17,660 nt of DNA from Pseudomonadota bacterium (GCA_023402175.1 JAEXCN010000316.1:1-17660); one strand, 5' to 3'; shown: positions 1 to 6,831, numbered from the stretch's first letter. Numbers and translations are program-made. Notes: a model not told the origin generated them from the sequence alone.

Positions 1-30
1 CGCGTTCGGGGGTTCGTCAAGGACCATGCG

Positions 31-88
31 GCGGACGCGCGTCGGCGAACGCACACGCGCGTCCGCGACGCGTGGACGCGCGTGTTTT
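31..88. terminator. Alternative hairpins, probable terminator region
   Basis: Three arms of one motif are present. Arm A is 31-42 (GCGGACGCGCGT), arm B is 53-66, and arm C is 74-85 (GGACGCGCGTGT). A pairs with B over 12 bp with a 12-nt loop. B pairs with C over 12 bp with a 9-nt loop, and T86-T88 follow on the plus strand. The element lies beyond the stop codon of the minus-strand permease gene, so it may end that transcript, a plus-strand transcript arriving from the left, or both. The pairings are read directly from the sequence; the terminator role is inferred. Confidence 0.5.
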
Positions 89-110
89 CGAGACGTGGAC
101 GTTCGAGCGA

Positions 111-2066
111 TCAGTGCTCGTGCGCGCTCGTCGTCACGAGCTGCGCGACCATGTGCCGTGGGCCGTGTCGGAACAGCGAGATGGCGACGAGGACCACGAG
201 CAGCGCGAGCGAGACGATCTCGATCGTCGTCGCGGGCTCGTGGGCCGCGATGTGGAGGAGCTCCGGCCGGTCGCGAGGAAGGAAGATGTTGACCACGCCG
301 CCGAGGAGCGTCGGCACAATCATCATCGCCGCCGCGAACAACGCCGCGAGCCTCCTGCCATGAAGCGTCCGGAGGACTCCGAACGTCGTCAGGTTCGTCG
401 CGGGCCCCGTGAGCAGGAACGCGATCGCCGCGCCGGGCGAAACGCCCTTGTGCAGCAGCACCGCGACGAGCGGTGTCGCACCGGACGCGCAGACGTACAT
501 CGGAATGCCGAGCGCCGCGAAGACCGGCACCTCGATCCACGGCGACACTCTCGCGACCGCTTCGCCATCGAGCAGCGGCTCCGCGAACGCAGCGAGCGCG
601 AGGCCGATCATGATCCAAGGCATGGTGTGGTCGACCGTGTCGCCCAACCCGTAGCGCAGACCCGACGAGAGCCTCGCCTGCCACGACATCGCCGGCGCGC
701 GCGCGGACGCCGGCGCAGGAGAGTCGACGAGAACGGGGTGACGATTGAGGCGCGTCACGCCGTAGCCGACGGCGACCGCAGTGATCACCGCTGCAATGCC
801 TCGCACGATCGTCATCACGTCGCCGAGAAGCGCCCACGACACGAGGAACGTCGCGAGGCCGAGCTCCGGAGCGGCAACGAGCAGCGTCAGCGCCGCCGCG
901 CGAGGCGCGCCCCGCGCGATCATCGACCGATAGAGCGGGAGCACGCCACACGAGCACACCGGGAGGACCGGCCCGACGATCAACCCGCGCAGCGACTGCG
1001 AGAACGTCCCTCCCTTGGACAGCCAGCCGAACACGCTCTGCGGGAGGAACGCATGCACGAGCCCCGACGCGACGTACGCGATGAGCAGCGCAGGCGCGCT
1101 CTCGAGAGCGAGCGTGACGAACGTCGGCCCCATCGCCATCTCGTGCGCGATTCGCTGCGCCGTCGGGTGGCTTTGCGAGACGACGAAGAGGATCGCCGCT
1201 CCGGCGAGCGCGCCGAGCGCCGGCGCGATCTGGAGCCCGCGCGCATGATGCGGATCCTGCTCCGACGATACGGAACCGATCGGAGCGCGACGCTCCTGCT
1301 CGTCGTCGTGCTCGTACTCGTACTCGCCCGACGGATCCCGCCGTGCCGCCGACGCGTGGTGGTGATGATGGTTCCACGCCACCGACGGCGGCGCGTGATG
1401 GATCAGCACGTGGAGCAGCGAGCCCGCGACGACCGCCTGTACGAACGAGAACACCGCCGCGCGCGTCCCATGGACGAGCTCGTCGCCGAGCTGCGATCCG
1501 AGCACCGTCGCGACTCCGACCAAGGCGAGCGCTCCGATCGCCAGCTTCGCGCCCCCGCGACGCGGCCGGAGCAGCCACCAGATCGCGAGGCCCTCGGGGA
1601 TGCGATGCAGGACGACCGCAAGCCCGAGCAGCTCCGCGTGAGCGTGCGCCGCGTGATCGTGACCGTGCCCTTCACCGCTCTCGGCGAATGCCGAGCCGTC
1701 GAGGAACGCGTGCATCGCGATGCCGAGGAGCGCGAGGGCGAGCGCGGGCCGGTGGCCGGCAGCGTCTCCGCCGAGCGGGTCGTCGTGACGCGCGTGCCGC
1801 TTCTGCTCGAAGAGCATCGGCCCGAAGAGCCCGGCCGCTGCGCCGACGAACGCCCAACCTCCGCACGACAAGAGCGCGTGGGGCAGGATGTGGATCAGCG
1901 CGATGCCGCCGATCGTCACGATCACGAATCCGTCGACGAGGGCGAGCACCCACGAGCGTGCGCCGGCGAGGGCGACGATCCCTGGACCGAGAGCCAGCGC
2001 CACGATGCTGAGGACGAGGAGCGACAACGACGGCGCACCGTAGTCTCGCGAGGAGCTGGCTGGCAA
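111..2066 (-). CDS. ZIP-like metal transporter fused to PF03773-type (SO_0444/ArsP-like) permease
   Basis: Predicted inner-membrane metal transporter of about 651 aa with two recognisable halves. The N-terminal half (about residues 10-270) resembles ZIP transporters. HAFLDG at 119-124 and HRIPEG at 154-159 match the metal-site motifs of ZIP helices 4 and 5, and a histidine-rich loop (134-143, alternating His/Gly/Asp/Ala) lies between them. A linker with five consecutive His and an acidic Glu/Tyr/His stretch follows. The C-terminal half (about 320-640) is a multi-helix permease with CSCG at 371-374 and a GPATN motif near 554, as in PF03773 permeases such as SO_0444-type Cu/Zn effluxers. The start is uncertain: no Shine-Dalgarno sequence is visible, and TTG 2066, TTG 2027 and GTG 2003 are all possible; the first helix begins near residue 14. 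Divergent from the 2096 lipoprotein. The substrate (Zn or another divalent metal) is inferred. Confidence 0.85.
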   Translation of the reverse strand: MPASSSRDYGAPSLSLLVLSIVALALGPGIVALAGARSWVLALVDGFVIVTIGGIALIHILPHALLSCGGWAFVGAAAGLFGPMLFEQKRHARHDDPLGGDAAGHRPALALALLGIAMHAFLDGSAFAESGEGHGHDHAAHAHAELLGLAVVLHRIPEGLAIWWLLRPRRGGAKLAIGALALVGVATVLGSQLGDELVHGTRAAVFSFVQAVVAGSLLHVLIHHAPPSVAWNHHHHHASAARRDPSGEYEYEHDDEQERRAPIGSVSSEQDPHHARGLQIAPALGALAGAAILFVVSQSHPTAQRIAHEMAMGPTFVTLALESAPALLIAYVASGLVHAFLPQSVFGWLSKGGTFSQSLRGLIVGPVLPVCSCGVLPLYRSMIARGAPRAAALTLLVAAPELGLATFLVSWALLGDVMTIVRGIAAVITAVAVGYGVTRLNRHPVLVDSPAPASARAPAMSWQARLSSGLRYGLGDTVDHTMPWIMIGLALAAFAEPLLDGEAVARVSPWIEVPVFAALGIPMYVCASGATPLVAVLLHKGVSPGAAIAFLLTGPATNLTTFGVLRTLHGRRLAALFAAAMMIVPTLLGGVVNIFLPRDRPELLHIAAHEPATTIEIVSLALLVVLVAISLFRHGPRHMVAQLVTTSAHEH

Positions 2067-2095
2067 CGCGCTGGCGCATCGCTTACCCTTCCCTC

Positions 2096-2635
2096 GTGCG
2101 TTTCGCCGTCGTTCTTCCCGTCCTTGCCGGTTTCGCATTGCTCGCGACCGCGGCGTGCAGCGAGCCTCAACCTCCGAAGACACCGCAGAAGGAGGACGGC
2201 GTCCCCGCCAACTCCCTCTCCGATGCCCGGCTCCACGGCGACGACGAGAAGAAGGACGAGGAGACGAGCGAGTCCAAGCCCGATCCGACGCAGCCGTACA
2301 CGACCAAGGTCGGCGAGGCGCCTGCTCCCGAGCCGGGCTCGAGCTCGGGCAAAGGCACGGCGAGCGGCGCGAAGCCGAACGGCGGGAAAGAGACGAGCGG
2401 CGGGGGCAAAGGGGTCGTCTCCCGCTCCGAGTGCGATCGCGTGATGGACCGGTACCTCGAGCTCGAGATCGCGAACAATCCGCAGCTGAAGGGCGTTCCG
2501 CCCGAGGTGATCGAGCAGGCGAAGCAGATGGCCCGCGAGAAGCACGGCGATGCGCCCTGCACCGCGACGCGTGCACAATACAACTGCGCGATGGCCGCGA
2601 GCTCGACCGCTGCTTGGCAGCGGTGCATGAAGTAG
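2096..2635 (+). CDS. Small secreted lipoprotein, function unknown
   Basis: A 179-aa protein with a classic lipoprotein signal: a short basic start, a hydrophobic core, and LATAAC ending at Cys20, predicted to be lipidated. Residues about 22-105 form a low-complexity linker rich in Pro, Glu, Lys, Gly and Ser. The folded part is the last 75 residues and contains four cysteines (ECDRVMDRY, DAPC, YNC, RCMK), which could form two disulfides. I do not recognise a named family. The GTG start is chosen because the signal peptide begins there. No Shine-Dalgarno sequence is visible, but a -10-like TACCCT at 2084-2089 lies 6 nt upstream, which would suit a leaderless mRNA. It is divergent from the metal transporter, with about 30 bp between the starts chosen here. 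Confidence 0.8.
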   Translation: MRFAVVLPVLAGFALLATAACSEPQPPKTPQKEDGVPANSLSDARLHGDDEKKDEETSESKPDPTQPYTTKVGEAPAPEPGSSSGKGTASGAKPNGGKETSGGGKGVVSRSECDRVMDRYLELEIANNPQLKGVPPEVIEQAKQMAREKHGDAPCTATRAQYNCAMAASSTAAWQRCMK

Positions 2636-2655
2636 CGGACGACCCAAAGGGCTGA

Positions 2656-2687
2656 GCTCGGCCCCCGAGCGGGCCGCCGTCGACGGC
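2656..2687 (+). terminator. Two adjacent hairpins after the lipoprotein gene
   Basis: GCTCGG (2656-2661) pairs with CCGAGC (2665-2670) across a 3-nt loop. It is followed by a perfect 12-bp palindrome, GCCGTCGACGGC (2676-2687). The hairpins lie 20-50 bp after the stop of the 2096 lipoprotein gene. There is no T-tract, so a terminator role is only a position-based guess. Confidence 0.3.
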
Positions 2688-2760
2688 TGCGCTTCCGCGC
2701 GATCCCACGGAGAAATGGGGCTCCGCGGCCGACGTCCGTCAAAACAGACCGATGTCCACC

Positions 2761-2789
2761 TTGACAGAGCGTCCGCTAAAGCGGATGGT
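2761..2789 (+). promoter_or_regulatory. Putative sigma70-type promoter for the micro-ORF/XRE unit
   Basis: A consensus -35 box TTGACA lies at 2761-2766. A 17-bp spacer leads to GATGGT at 2784-2789, a weak -10; TGGTAT at 2786-2791 with a 19-bp spacer is an alternative. The -35 match is striking in such GC-rich DNA, and it lies about 60 bp upstream of the micro-ORF start. Confidence 0.45.
2772..2785. promoter_or_regulatory. Inverted repeat in promoter spacer, candidate operator
   Basis: TCCGCT-AA-AGCGGA is a perfect 6-bp inverted repeat with a 2-bp centre. It lies entirely within or at the edge of the -35/-10 spacer of the promoter above. A repressor bound here would block RNA polymerase. The obvious candidate is the XRE-cupin regulator encoded in the same unit, which would make it autoregulated. 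The repeat is seen directly; its role and the binding protein are inferred. Confidence 0.45.
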
Positions 2790-2823
2790 ATGTGGAGCCG
2801 GACAGCAATCCCGGAGGCCCGAT

Positions 2824-3000
2824 ATGGTCAAGAGCAACGCCGCCAACGTCATCGACCTCGAAGCATTCCGCCAGCGCAAGATGCTGCGCGAGGAGCGCCC
2901 GAGCGAGGACATGCGCATGGCGAGCGGCGTGCAGGCCCAGGCGATGGTCGTCCCGGTCTGGTTCTGTTGGGTCCCGATGTGGACGCCCATGTTCGGCTGA
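2824..3000 (+). CDS. 58-aa micro-ORF with Trp-rich C-terminal tail
   Basis: An ATG preceded by a clear Shine-Dalgarno GGAGG (2813-2817, 6-nt spacing) opens a 58-codon frame. The N-terminal part is polar and charged (NVIDLEAFRQRK near residues 8-19, then an Arg/Glu-rich segment). The last 17 residues are hydrophobic and aromatic, with three Trp, two Phe, one Cys (residue 48), three Pro and a final Gly (residues 42-58). There is no signal peptide. The stop codon lies 7 bp before the GTG of the XRE-cupin regulator, so the two are probably co-transcribed and perhaps translationally coupled. No known family is recognised. It could be a regulator-associated small protein, a peptide signal or a leader peptide; the strong ribosome binding site argues that it is translated. 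Confidence 0.65.
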   Translation: MVKSNAANVIDLEAFRQRKMLREERPSEDMRMASGVQAQAMVVPVWFCWVPMWTPMFG

Positions 3001-3007
3001 CGAGCCC

Positions 3008-3742
3008 GTGAAATCCGTCCGCGAGAGCACTCCCCGGAAGAAGAAGGACGCCCCCGCGGACGAGGGCGCAGGATCCGCTTCGCCGATCGCGGACGACGCG
3101 ACCGCACCAAAGCCCGCGAACGACGCGAAGGAGTGGGGTTACCCGACGGCAGAGGGCGAGGCATCCGACCTCGCGCCCGTCGTCGGGGCCAACCTTCGCC
3201 GGTTGCGGATGCGCCGCGGCCTCTCGCTCGAGAAGCTCTCGCAGCGTTCGGGCGTGAGCCGCGCGATGCTCGGGCAGATCGAGCTCGGGCAGAGCGCCCC
3301 GACGATCAACGTCCTCTGGAAGATCGCACGCGCGCTCGACGTCACGTTCGCTACGCTCATCCAGGCGCGCGAAGCCGGCGGAACGACGATCCTCCGGAAG
3401 AACACGGCGAAGGTCCTCACGAGCCACGGCGGGCTCTTCAGCTCCCGTGCGCTCTTCCCCTTCGATGGCCCGCGCCGCGCGGAGTTCTACGAGCTCCGTC
3501 TCGCGGCAAAGGCGACCGAGACCGCCGACGCACATGCTCCGGGTACCGTCGAGAACCTCGTCGTCGCCGAAGGACAGCTCGAGCTCGTCGTCGACCGTCC
3601 GGGCGGCCACTCCGAGACGCACCGCCTCGACACCGGCGACGCGATCGTGTTCGAGGCCGACGTACCACACGCCTACATCAACGTTGGCGGCAAGGAGTGC
3701 GTCATGTATCTCGTCATGACGTACGCAGACCAGGTCGAGTGA
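3008..3742 (+). CDS. XRE-family transcriptional regulator with cupin domain
   Basis: A 244-aa cytoplasmic DNA-binding protein. A disordered, charged N-terminus (1-55) precedes an XRE helix-turn-helix at about 60-118, with the recognition-helix stretch SRAMLGQIELGQ and PTINVLWKIARAL. A linker leads to a cupin_2 barrel (about 155-240) containing H176, E182 and HAYIN from H221, plausible ligand-sensing or metal-binding positions. Family members sense small metabolites through the cupin and control neighbouring catabolic, transport or stress genes; the ligand here is unknown. GTG at 3008 is chosen because it follows the micro-ORF stop by 7 bp. It has no strong Shine-Dalgarno sequence of its own, which fits translational coupling. 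An operator-like palindrome upstream of the micro-ORF is a likely target. Confidence 0.9.
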   Translation: MKSVRESTPRKKKDAPADEGAGSASPIADDATAPKPANDAKEWGYPTAEGEASDLAPVVGANLRRLRMRRGLSLEKLSQRSGVSRAMLGQIELGQSAPTINVLWKIARALDVTFATLIQAREAGGTTILRKNTAKVLTSHGGLFSSRALFPFDGPRRAEFYELRLAAKATETADAHAPGTVENLVVAEGQLELVVDRPGGHSETHRLDTGDAIVFEADVPHAYINVGGKECVMYLVMTYADQVE

Positions 3743-3749
3743 GCCGCAG

Positions 3750-3767
3750 CCCCATGTACTCATGGGG
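3750..3767 (+). terminator. Hairpin just after the XRE-cupin gene
   Basis: CCCCATG (3750-3756) and CATGGGG (3761-3767) form a perfect 7-bp stem with a TACT loop, 8 bp after the regulator stop codon. There is no T-tract. It may end or attenuate the micro-ORF/regulator transcript before the next gene. Confidence 0.4.
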
Positions 3768-3815
3768 AACACGGACCGCGCCCGCTATGCTCACGGCCAC
3801 ACAGGAGGGGGCACC

Positions 3816-4121
3816 GTGAAACAGTCGTTCGCCGAGAGGATCCGGAGCGAGATCGAAGGGCAGAAGGTCGGTCCCGAGCTCCGCGCCCGCATCGACGAGT
3901 GGCTGCACGCCGACAAGGACTTCAACGTCTGGTTCCTCGTCACGACGAAGCGCGCGCTCGCGGACGACGAGCTCATGGCGCTCCTCGACGGCTATCGCGA
4001 GTCGCAGGAGATCATCGAGCACGCGTGGGAGCGCTTCCAGGAGAAGAAGGACAGCGAGATGCTCCTCGAGGGCATCACGCAGTCGATCCACCGGATGAAG
4101 CTCCTACAGGAACGGACGTGA
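3816..4121 (+). CDS. Small hypothetical cytoplasmic protein
   Basis: A 101-aa protein, highly charged and predicted largely helical, with no signal peptide or membrane segment. I do not recognise a family. GTG 3816 is chosen because a strong Shine-Dalgarno AGGAGGGG (3803-3810) sits 5 nt upstream; an in-frame ATG at 3762 would overlap the preceding hairpin and has no ribosome binding site. Its TGA stop (4119-4121) directly abuts the TGA of the convergent M3 peptidase gene, so no intergenic base separates them. A possible -10 box, TATGCT, lies at 3786-3791. Confidence 0.75.
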   Translation: MKQSFAERIRSEIEGQKVGPELRARIDEWLHADKDFNVWFLVTTKRALADDELMALLDGYRESQEIIEHAWERFQEKKDSEMLLEGITQSIHRMKLLQERT

Positions 4122-6152
4122 TCAGGCCACCACGCCGAGCCTCGTAAGGAGCGCGCCGACGTCCGGATCGCGCCCGAGGAACGAGCGATAGAGCACCGCA
4201 GGATCTTCCGTGTCGCCGCGCGAGAGGATCGCCTTCTGGAACGCGTCACCGACCTCGCGGCTGAGGATCCCCTTCTCGCGGAAACGTCCGAAGGCATCGG
4301 CCTCGAGGACCTCCGACCACTGATACGAGTAGTAGCCGGCGGCGTAGCCGTAAGCCGAGCCGAACAGGTGCGAGAAGGACGCGAGCATCGCGTACTCCGC
4401 AGGAAGCGGCGTCGGCGAGAACTTCGCGAACACGTCGCGCGCGAACGCCATCACGTCGCCGTGCTTCGATTCGTCGTATTCGGTGTGGAGCAGCAGATCG
4501 ACCGTGGAGAAGCCGAGCTGCCGCATCAGCGCGTTCGCCGCACGGTACGTCCGCGCACGGAGCATGCGGTCCTTCACGTCCGCGGGGATCGGTTGGTTCG
4601 TCTCGAAGTGGCACGCGAACCGGTCGAGCGCGTCGCGCTCCCACGTCCAGTTCTCCATGATCATCGACGGCAGCTCGACGAAGTCGGAGACGACGCGCGT
4701 GCCCGCCATCGAGCGGATCGGGACGTCCGAGAGGAGGTGATGCACGGAGTGGCCGAACTCGTGGAACAGCGTTTCCACTTCCCGGTGGCTGAGGAGCGCG
4801 GGCTGCCCCGGCTTTCGCGGCGGCGTGACGTTCGCGACGATGACGGCGACGTTCTCGCGCTCCTCGCCGGTCCCGGGTAGCCGATCGACGACGCCGCCCA
4901 TCCATGCGCCGTCGCGCTTCGTCTCGCGCGGGAACATATCGAGGTAGAAGCAGCCGAGCCGTTTGCCGGACTCGTCGCTCACGCTCCACGCGGTCGCGTC
5001 CGCGTGCCAGACGGGCGCGTTCGTATCGCGCTCGATCTTCACGCCGTAGAGGCTCGTCGCGATCTCGAACAGGCCACGGAGCAGCCGATCGAGCGGGTGG
5101 TACGGGCGGAGCGTCTCCTCGTCGAAGTCGTAGAGCGCGCGGCGCTGCTTCTCCGCCCAGTACGCGATGTCCCACGGCTCGAGCGGCTCGTTCTGCCCGC
5201 TCTCGCGCGCGAACTTCGCGAGCTCCTCGTTCTCACGAGCGAATGCCTTTTCGAGCTTGCCCTTCAGCATCGTCACGAAGTCGAGGGCTGCCTTGCCAGT
5301 CTTCGCCATCCGGTCGTCGATCGCGAGGTCGGCGAAGTGCGCGAATCCGAGGAGCTTCGCCTTCTCCTTCCGGAGCGCGAGCACTTCGCGGATGATCGGC
5401 CGGTTGTCCCACGTGCCGCTCGACGCGCGCGTGCTGCTCGCGCGGTACATCGTCTCGCGGAGCGAGCGATCGTCGGCGAACGACATCACCGGACCGTACG
5501 AGGGCGCCTGCAGCGTGAGGCGCCAGCCCTTCTTCCCCTTCTCTTCGGCGCTCTTCCGCGCCGCTTCCTTCGCACCTTCAGGCAGACCGGCGAGGCGCGC
5601 CTCGTCCTCGACGATCAGCTCGAACGCCGCCGTCGCGTCGACGACGTTCTGCGCGAACTTCAGCGTGAGCTCCGAGAGCGCGACGTCGATCTCGGCGAGC
5701 CGTGCCTTTCCCTTGTCGTCGAGCTCGGCGCCGTTCCGGCGGAAGTCCGCGAGCGTCTTCTTCAGGAAGCGCGCGCGCGCCGGGTCGAGCTGCTTGGCCG
5801 CATCCGTCTCCGAGAGCTCGCGCAGCGCGCGATAGAGCGGCGCGGACAGCATGATCTTGCTTCCGAACTCGCTCACCTTCGGCAAGATCTGGTTGTACGC
5901 GGCGCGCAGCTCCGGCGTCCCGAGGACAGCCTCGAGATGGCTCGCGACGCTCATCGCGTAGTCGAGCTCGCCCGTCGCCAAGTCAAGCGCCCCGAGCGTC
6001 GCCTCGTATGTTCGCGGTGCGGCACCGATGGCATCGAGCCTTGCCTGAGACTGCGCGATCAACGCATCGATCGCTGGCTCGACGTGCTCGGCGCGGACGT
6101 CGTGGAACGGAACGGGAACGGCGATGGAGGAGAGAGGATTGTTCGCGATCAT
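4122..6152 (-). CDS. M3-family zinc metallopeptidase (oligopeptidase A / Dcp type)
   Basis: A 676-aa cytoplasmic oligopeptidase, close to the usual 670-700 aa of bacterial PrlC/Dcp-type enzymes. The zinc site is complete: HEFGH at 464-468 (two His ligands and the catalytic Glu465), and Glu493 in VELPS, 29 residues after the first His as in thimet oligopeptidase. The surrounding GTR...DFVELPSMIMENW block is typical of family M3. The N-terminal half is helical, as expected for the domain that restricts access to peptides. These enzymes degrade short peptides such as cleaved signal peptides and proteolysis products. ATG 6152 is preferred over the adjacent in-frame GTG 6155 because AAGG lies 6 nt upstream of it. 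Assignment to prlC versus dcp cannot be settled by eye, so no symbol is given. Confidence 0.95.
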   Translation of the reverse strand: MIANNPLSSIAVPVPFHDVRAEHVEPAIDALIAQSQARLDAIGAAPRTYEATLGALDLATGELDYAMSVASHLEAVLGTPELRAAYNQILPKVSEFGSKIMLSAPLYRALRELSETDAAKQLDPARARFLKKTLADFRRNGAELDDKGKARLAEIDVALSELTLKFAQNVVDATAAFELIVEDEARLAGLPEGAKEAARKSAEEKGKKGWRLTLQAPSYGPVMSFADDRSLRETMYRASSTRASSGTWDNRPIIREVLALRKEKAKLLGFAHFADLAIDDRMAKTGKAALDFVTMLKGKLEKAFARENEELAKFARESGQNEPLEPWDIAYWAEKQRRALYDFDEETLRPYHPLDRLLRGLFEIATSLYGVKIERDTNAPVWHADATAWSVSDESGKRLGCFYLDMFPRETKRDGAWMGGVVDRLPGTGEERENVAVIVANVTPPRKPGQPALLSHREVETLFHEFGHSVHHLLSDVPIRSMAGTRVVSDFVELPSMIMENWTWERDALDRFACHFETNQPIPADVKDRMLRARTYRAANALMRQLGFSTVDLLLHTEYDESKHGDVMAFARDVFAKFSPTPLPAEYAMLASFSHLFGSAYGYAAGYYSYQWSEVLEADAFGRFREKGILSREVGDAFQKAILSRGDTEDPAVLYRSFLGRDPDVGALLTRLGVVA

Positions 6153-6182
6153 CACACGCCTTGACGGGAGCCCGTGATAGAG

Positions 6183-6207
6183 GAGTGCGTGAGTCTACCG
6201 CACTCAC
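6183..6207. repeat. Inverted repeat upstream of the M3 peptidase gene
   Basis: GAGTGCG (6183-6189) and CGCACTC (6199-6205) form a 7-bp stem with a 9-nt loop. An overlapping alternative pairs GTGAGT (6189-6194) with ACTCAC (6202-6207). It lies about 30 bp upstream of the minus-strand M3 start and could be an operator or a leader hairpin; the function is unknown. Confidence 0.35.
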
Positions 6208-6240
6208 ACGATCGGCGCGTTCTCACCATGCCGCTCGCGC

Positions 6241-6284
6241 TTGTGACTTTGCGCAAGACAGGTACCTTATTCGCTGCAAAGTCA
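6241..6284 (+). promoter_or_regulatory. Putative promoter framed by a 9-bp inverted repeat
   Basis: TGACTTTGC (6244-6252) and GCAAAGTCA (6276-6284) are perfect inverted copies 23 bp apart. The left copy overlaps the 8-bp palindrome TTGCGCAA (6249-6256). A -35-like TTGTGA (6241-6246) and -10-like TACCTT (6263-6268) give a 16-bp spacer, so the repeat arms would flank the -10 and start point. It lies between the divergent M3 peptidase and the 6337 gene and probably controls the latter. Confidence 0.45.
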
Positions 6285-6336
6285 GTACCGAAAGGCAGGG
6301 AGAGCGCGTGCTTCGACGTCATGCCGGGGGGCAGTC

Positions 6337-6723
6337 TTGAATTTCCGACGCGGCCGAGCAGCCGCTGAACGGACCCTCGAGCGGCGCCGCCGCGAAGACG
6401 AGGCTCCTCGGTTGGCGGCTGTCTGCCCAGACCTCGAGTCGCTCCGACTCGAGGTGAGCGAGCGCCGGGGCGAGATCGGCATCGCCGAGGCTTCTCACAT
6501 TCGACGCGTCGTCGTCGAGCACGCCCCCGCCCTTTTCCTCATCCCGTGCGGCGAGAGCTCGTGCCGTGACGGCGGCCACGACATCACGCGCGCCGTCCTC
6601 CGCGGGCTGGAGCAGAAGGCCACGAAGTACGAGGGCGACGATCCCTGCAGCGGTCAGACCGGCACCGCCCCGTGCGCACGCACCCTCGTGTTCACGGCGT
6701 ACGCGACGTACAAGCAGCGCTGA
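6337..6723 (+). CDS. Conserved-looking cysteine-containing hypothetical protein
   Basis: A 128-aa cytoplasmic protein without a signal peptide. The N-terminal 45 residues are Arg/Glu rich. The C-terminal 80 residues hold the structured part: PALFLIPCGESSC (Cys71, Cys76) followed by GGHDIT (His81), then DDPCSG (Cys104) and APCARTLVF (Cys113). Four Cys plus one His in this spacing could bind a metal or form two disulfides. I cannot name the family. TTG at 6337 is supported by a G-rich Shine-Dalgarno-like run at about 6325-6331. A strong intrinsic terminator follows at 6778-6806 and an inverted-repeat promoter region precedes it, so it looks like a single-gene transcript. Antisense frames here are arginine-rich and not credible. 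Confidence 0.7.
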   Translation: MNFRRGRAAAERTLERRRREDEAPRLAAVCPDLESLRLEVSERRGEIGIAEASHIRRVVVEHAPALFLIPCGESSCRDGGHDITRAVLRGLEQKATKYEGDDPCSGQTGTAPCARTLVFTAYATYKQR

Positions 6724-6774
6724 CCGCCGCGCCCCGCTTCACGGGGTTCGAGCGAATCGAGGCGAATCGAGCGA

Positions 6775-6806
6775 AGAGGCCCGACAGCCGTGACGTCGGG
6801 CCTTTT
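6775..6806 (+). terminator. Rho-independent terminator
   Basis: GGCCCGAC (6778-6785) and GTCGGGCC (6795-6802) form a perfect 8-bp GC stem with a 9-nt loop, followed by TTTT (6803-6806) and preceded by complementary A/G bases. This is the clearest intrinsic terminator in the window. It ends the 6337 gene and separates it from htpG. Confidence 0.8.
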
Positions 6807-6831
6807 CAAGCACGGGGGCGATGATTATGAC

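Noticed and set aside
1..27. Minus-strand MVLDEPPNA resembling an ABC-ATPase Walker B
   Set aside because: Only nine residues are visible and no signature motif (LSGGQ) lies upstream in frame; the surrounding DNA is a hairpin region. Probably coincidence.
72..2444. 790-codon open frame on the plus strand, antisense to the ZIP-permease gene
   Set aside because: The product is extremely rich in Arg, Glu and Asp with no domain pattern. It is the usual antisense shadow in GC-rich DNA; the minus strand shows clear transporter motifs.
2079..2708. Upstream extension of the ZIP-permease frame to 2708
   Set aside because: The extra 200 or so residues are Arg/Ser-rich, cover the whole divergent lipoprotein gene, and precede the first transmembrane helix.
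5004..6164. 386-codon plus-strand frame within the M3 peptidase gene
   Set aside because: Antisense shadow rich in Arg/Glu/Leu; the minus strand has the intact zinc-peptidase motifs.
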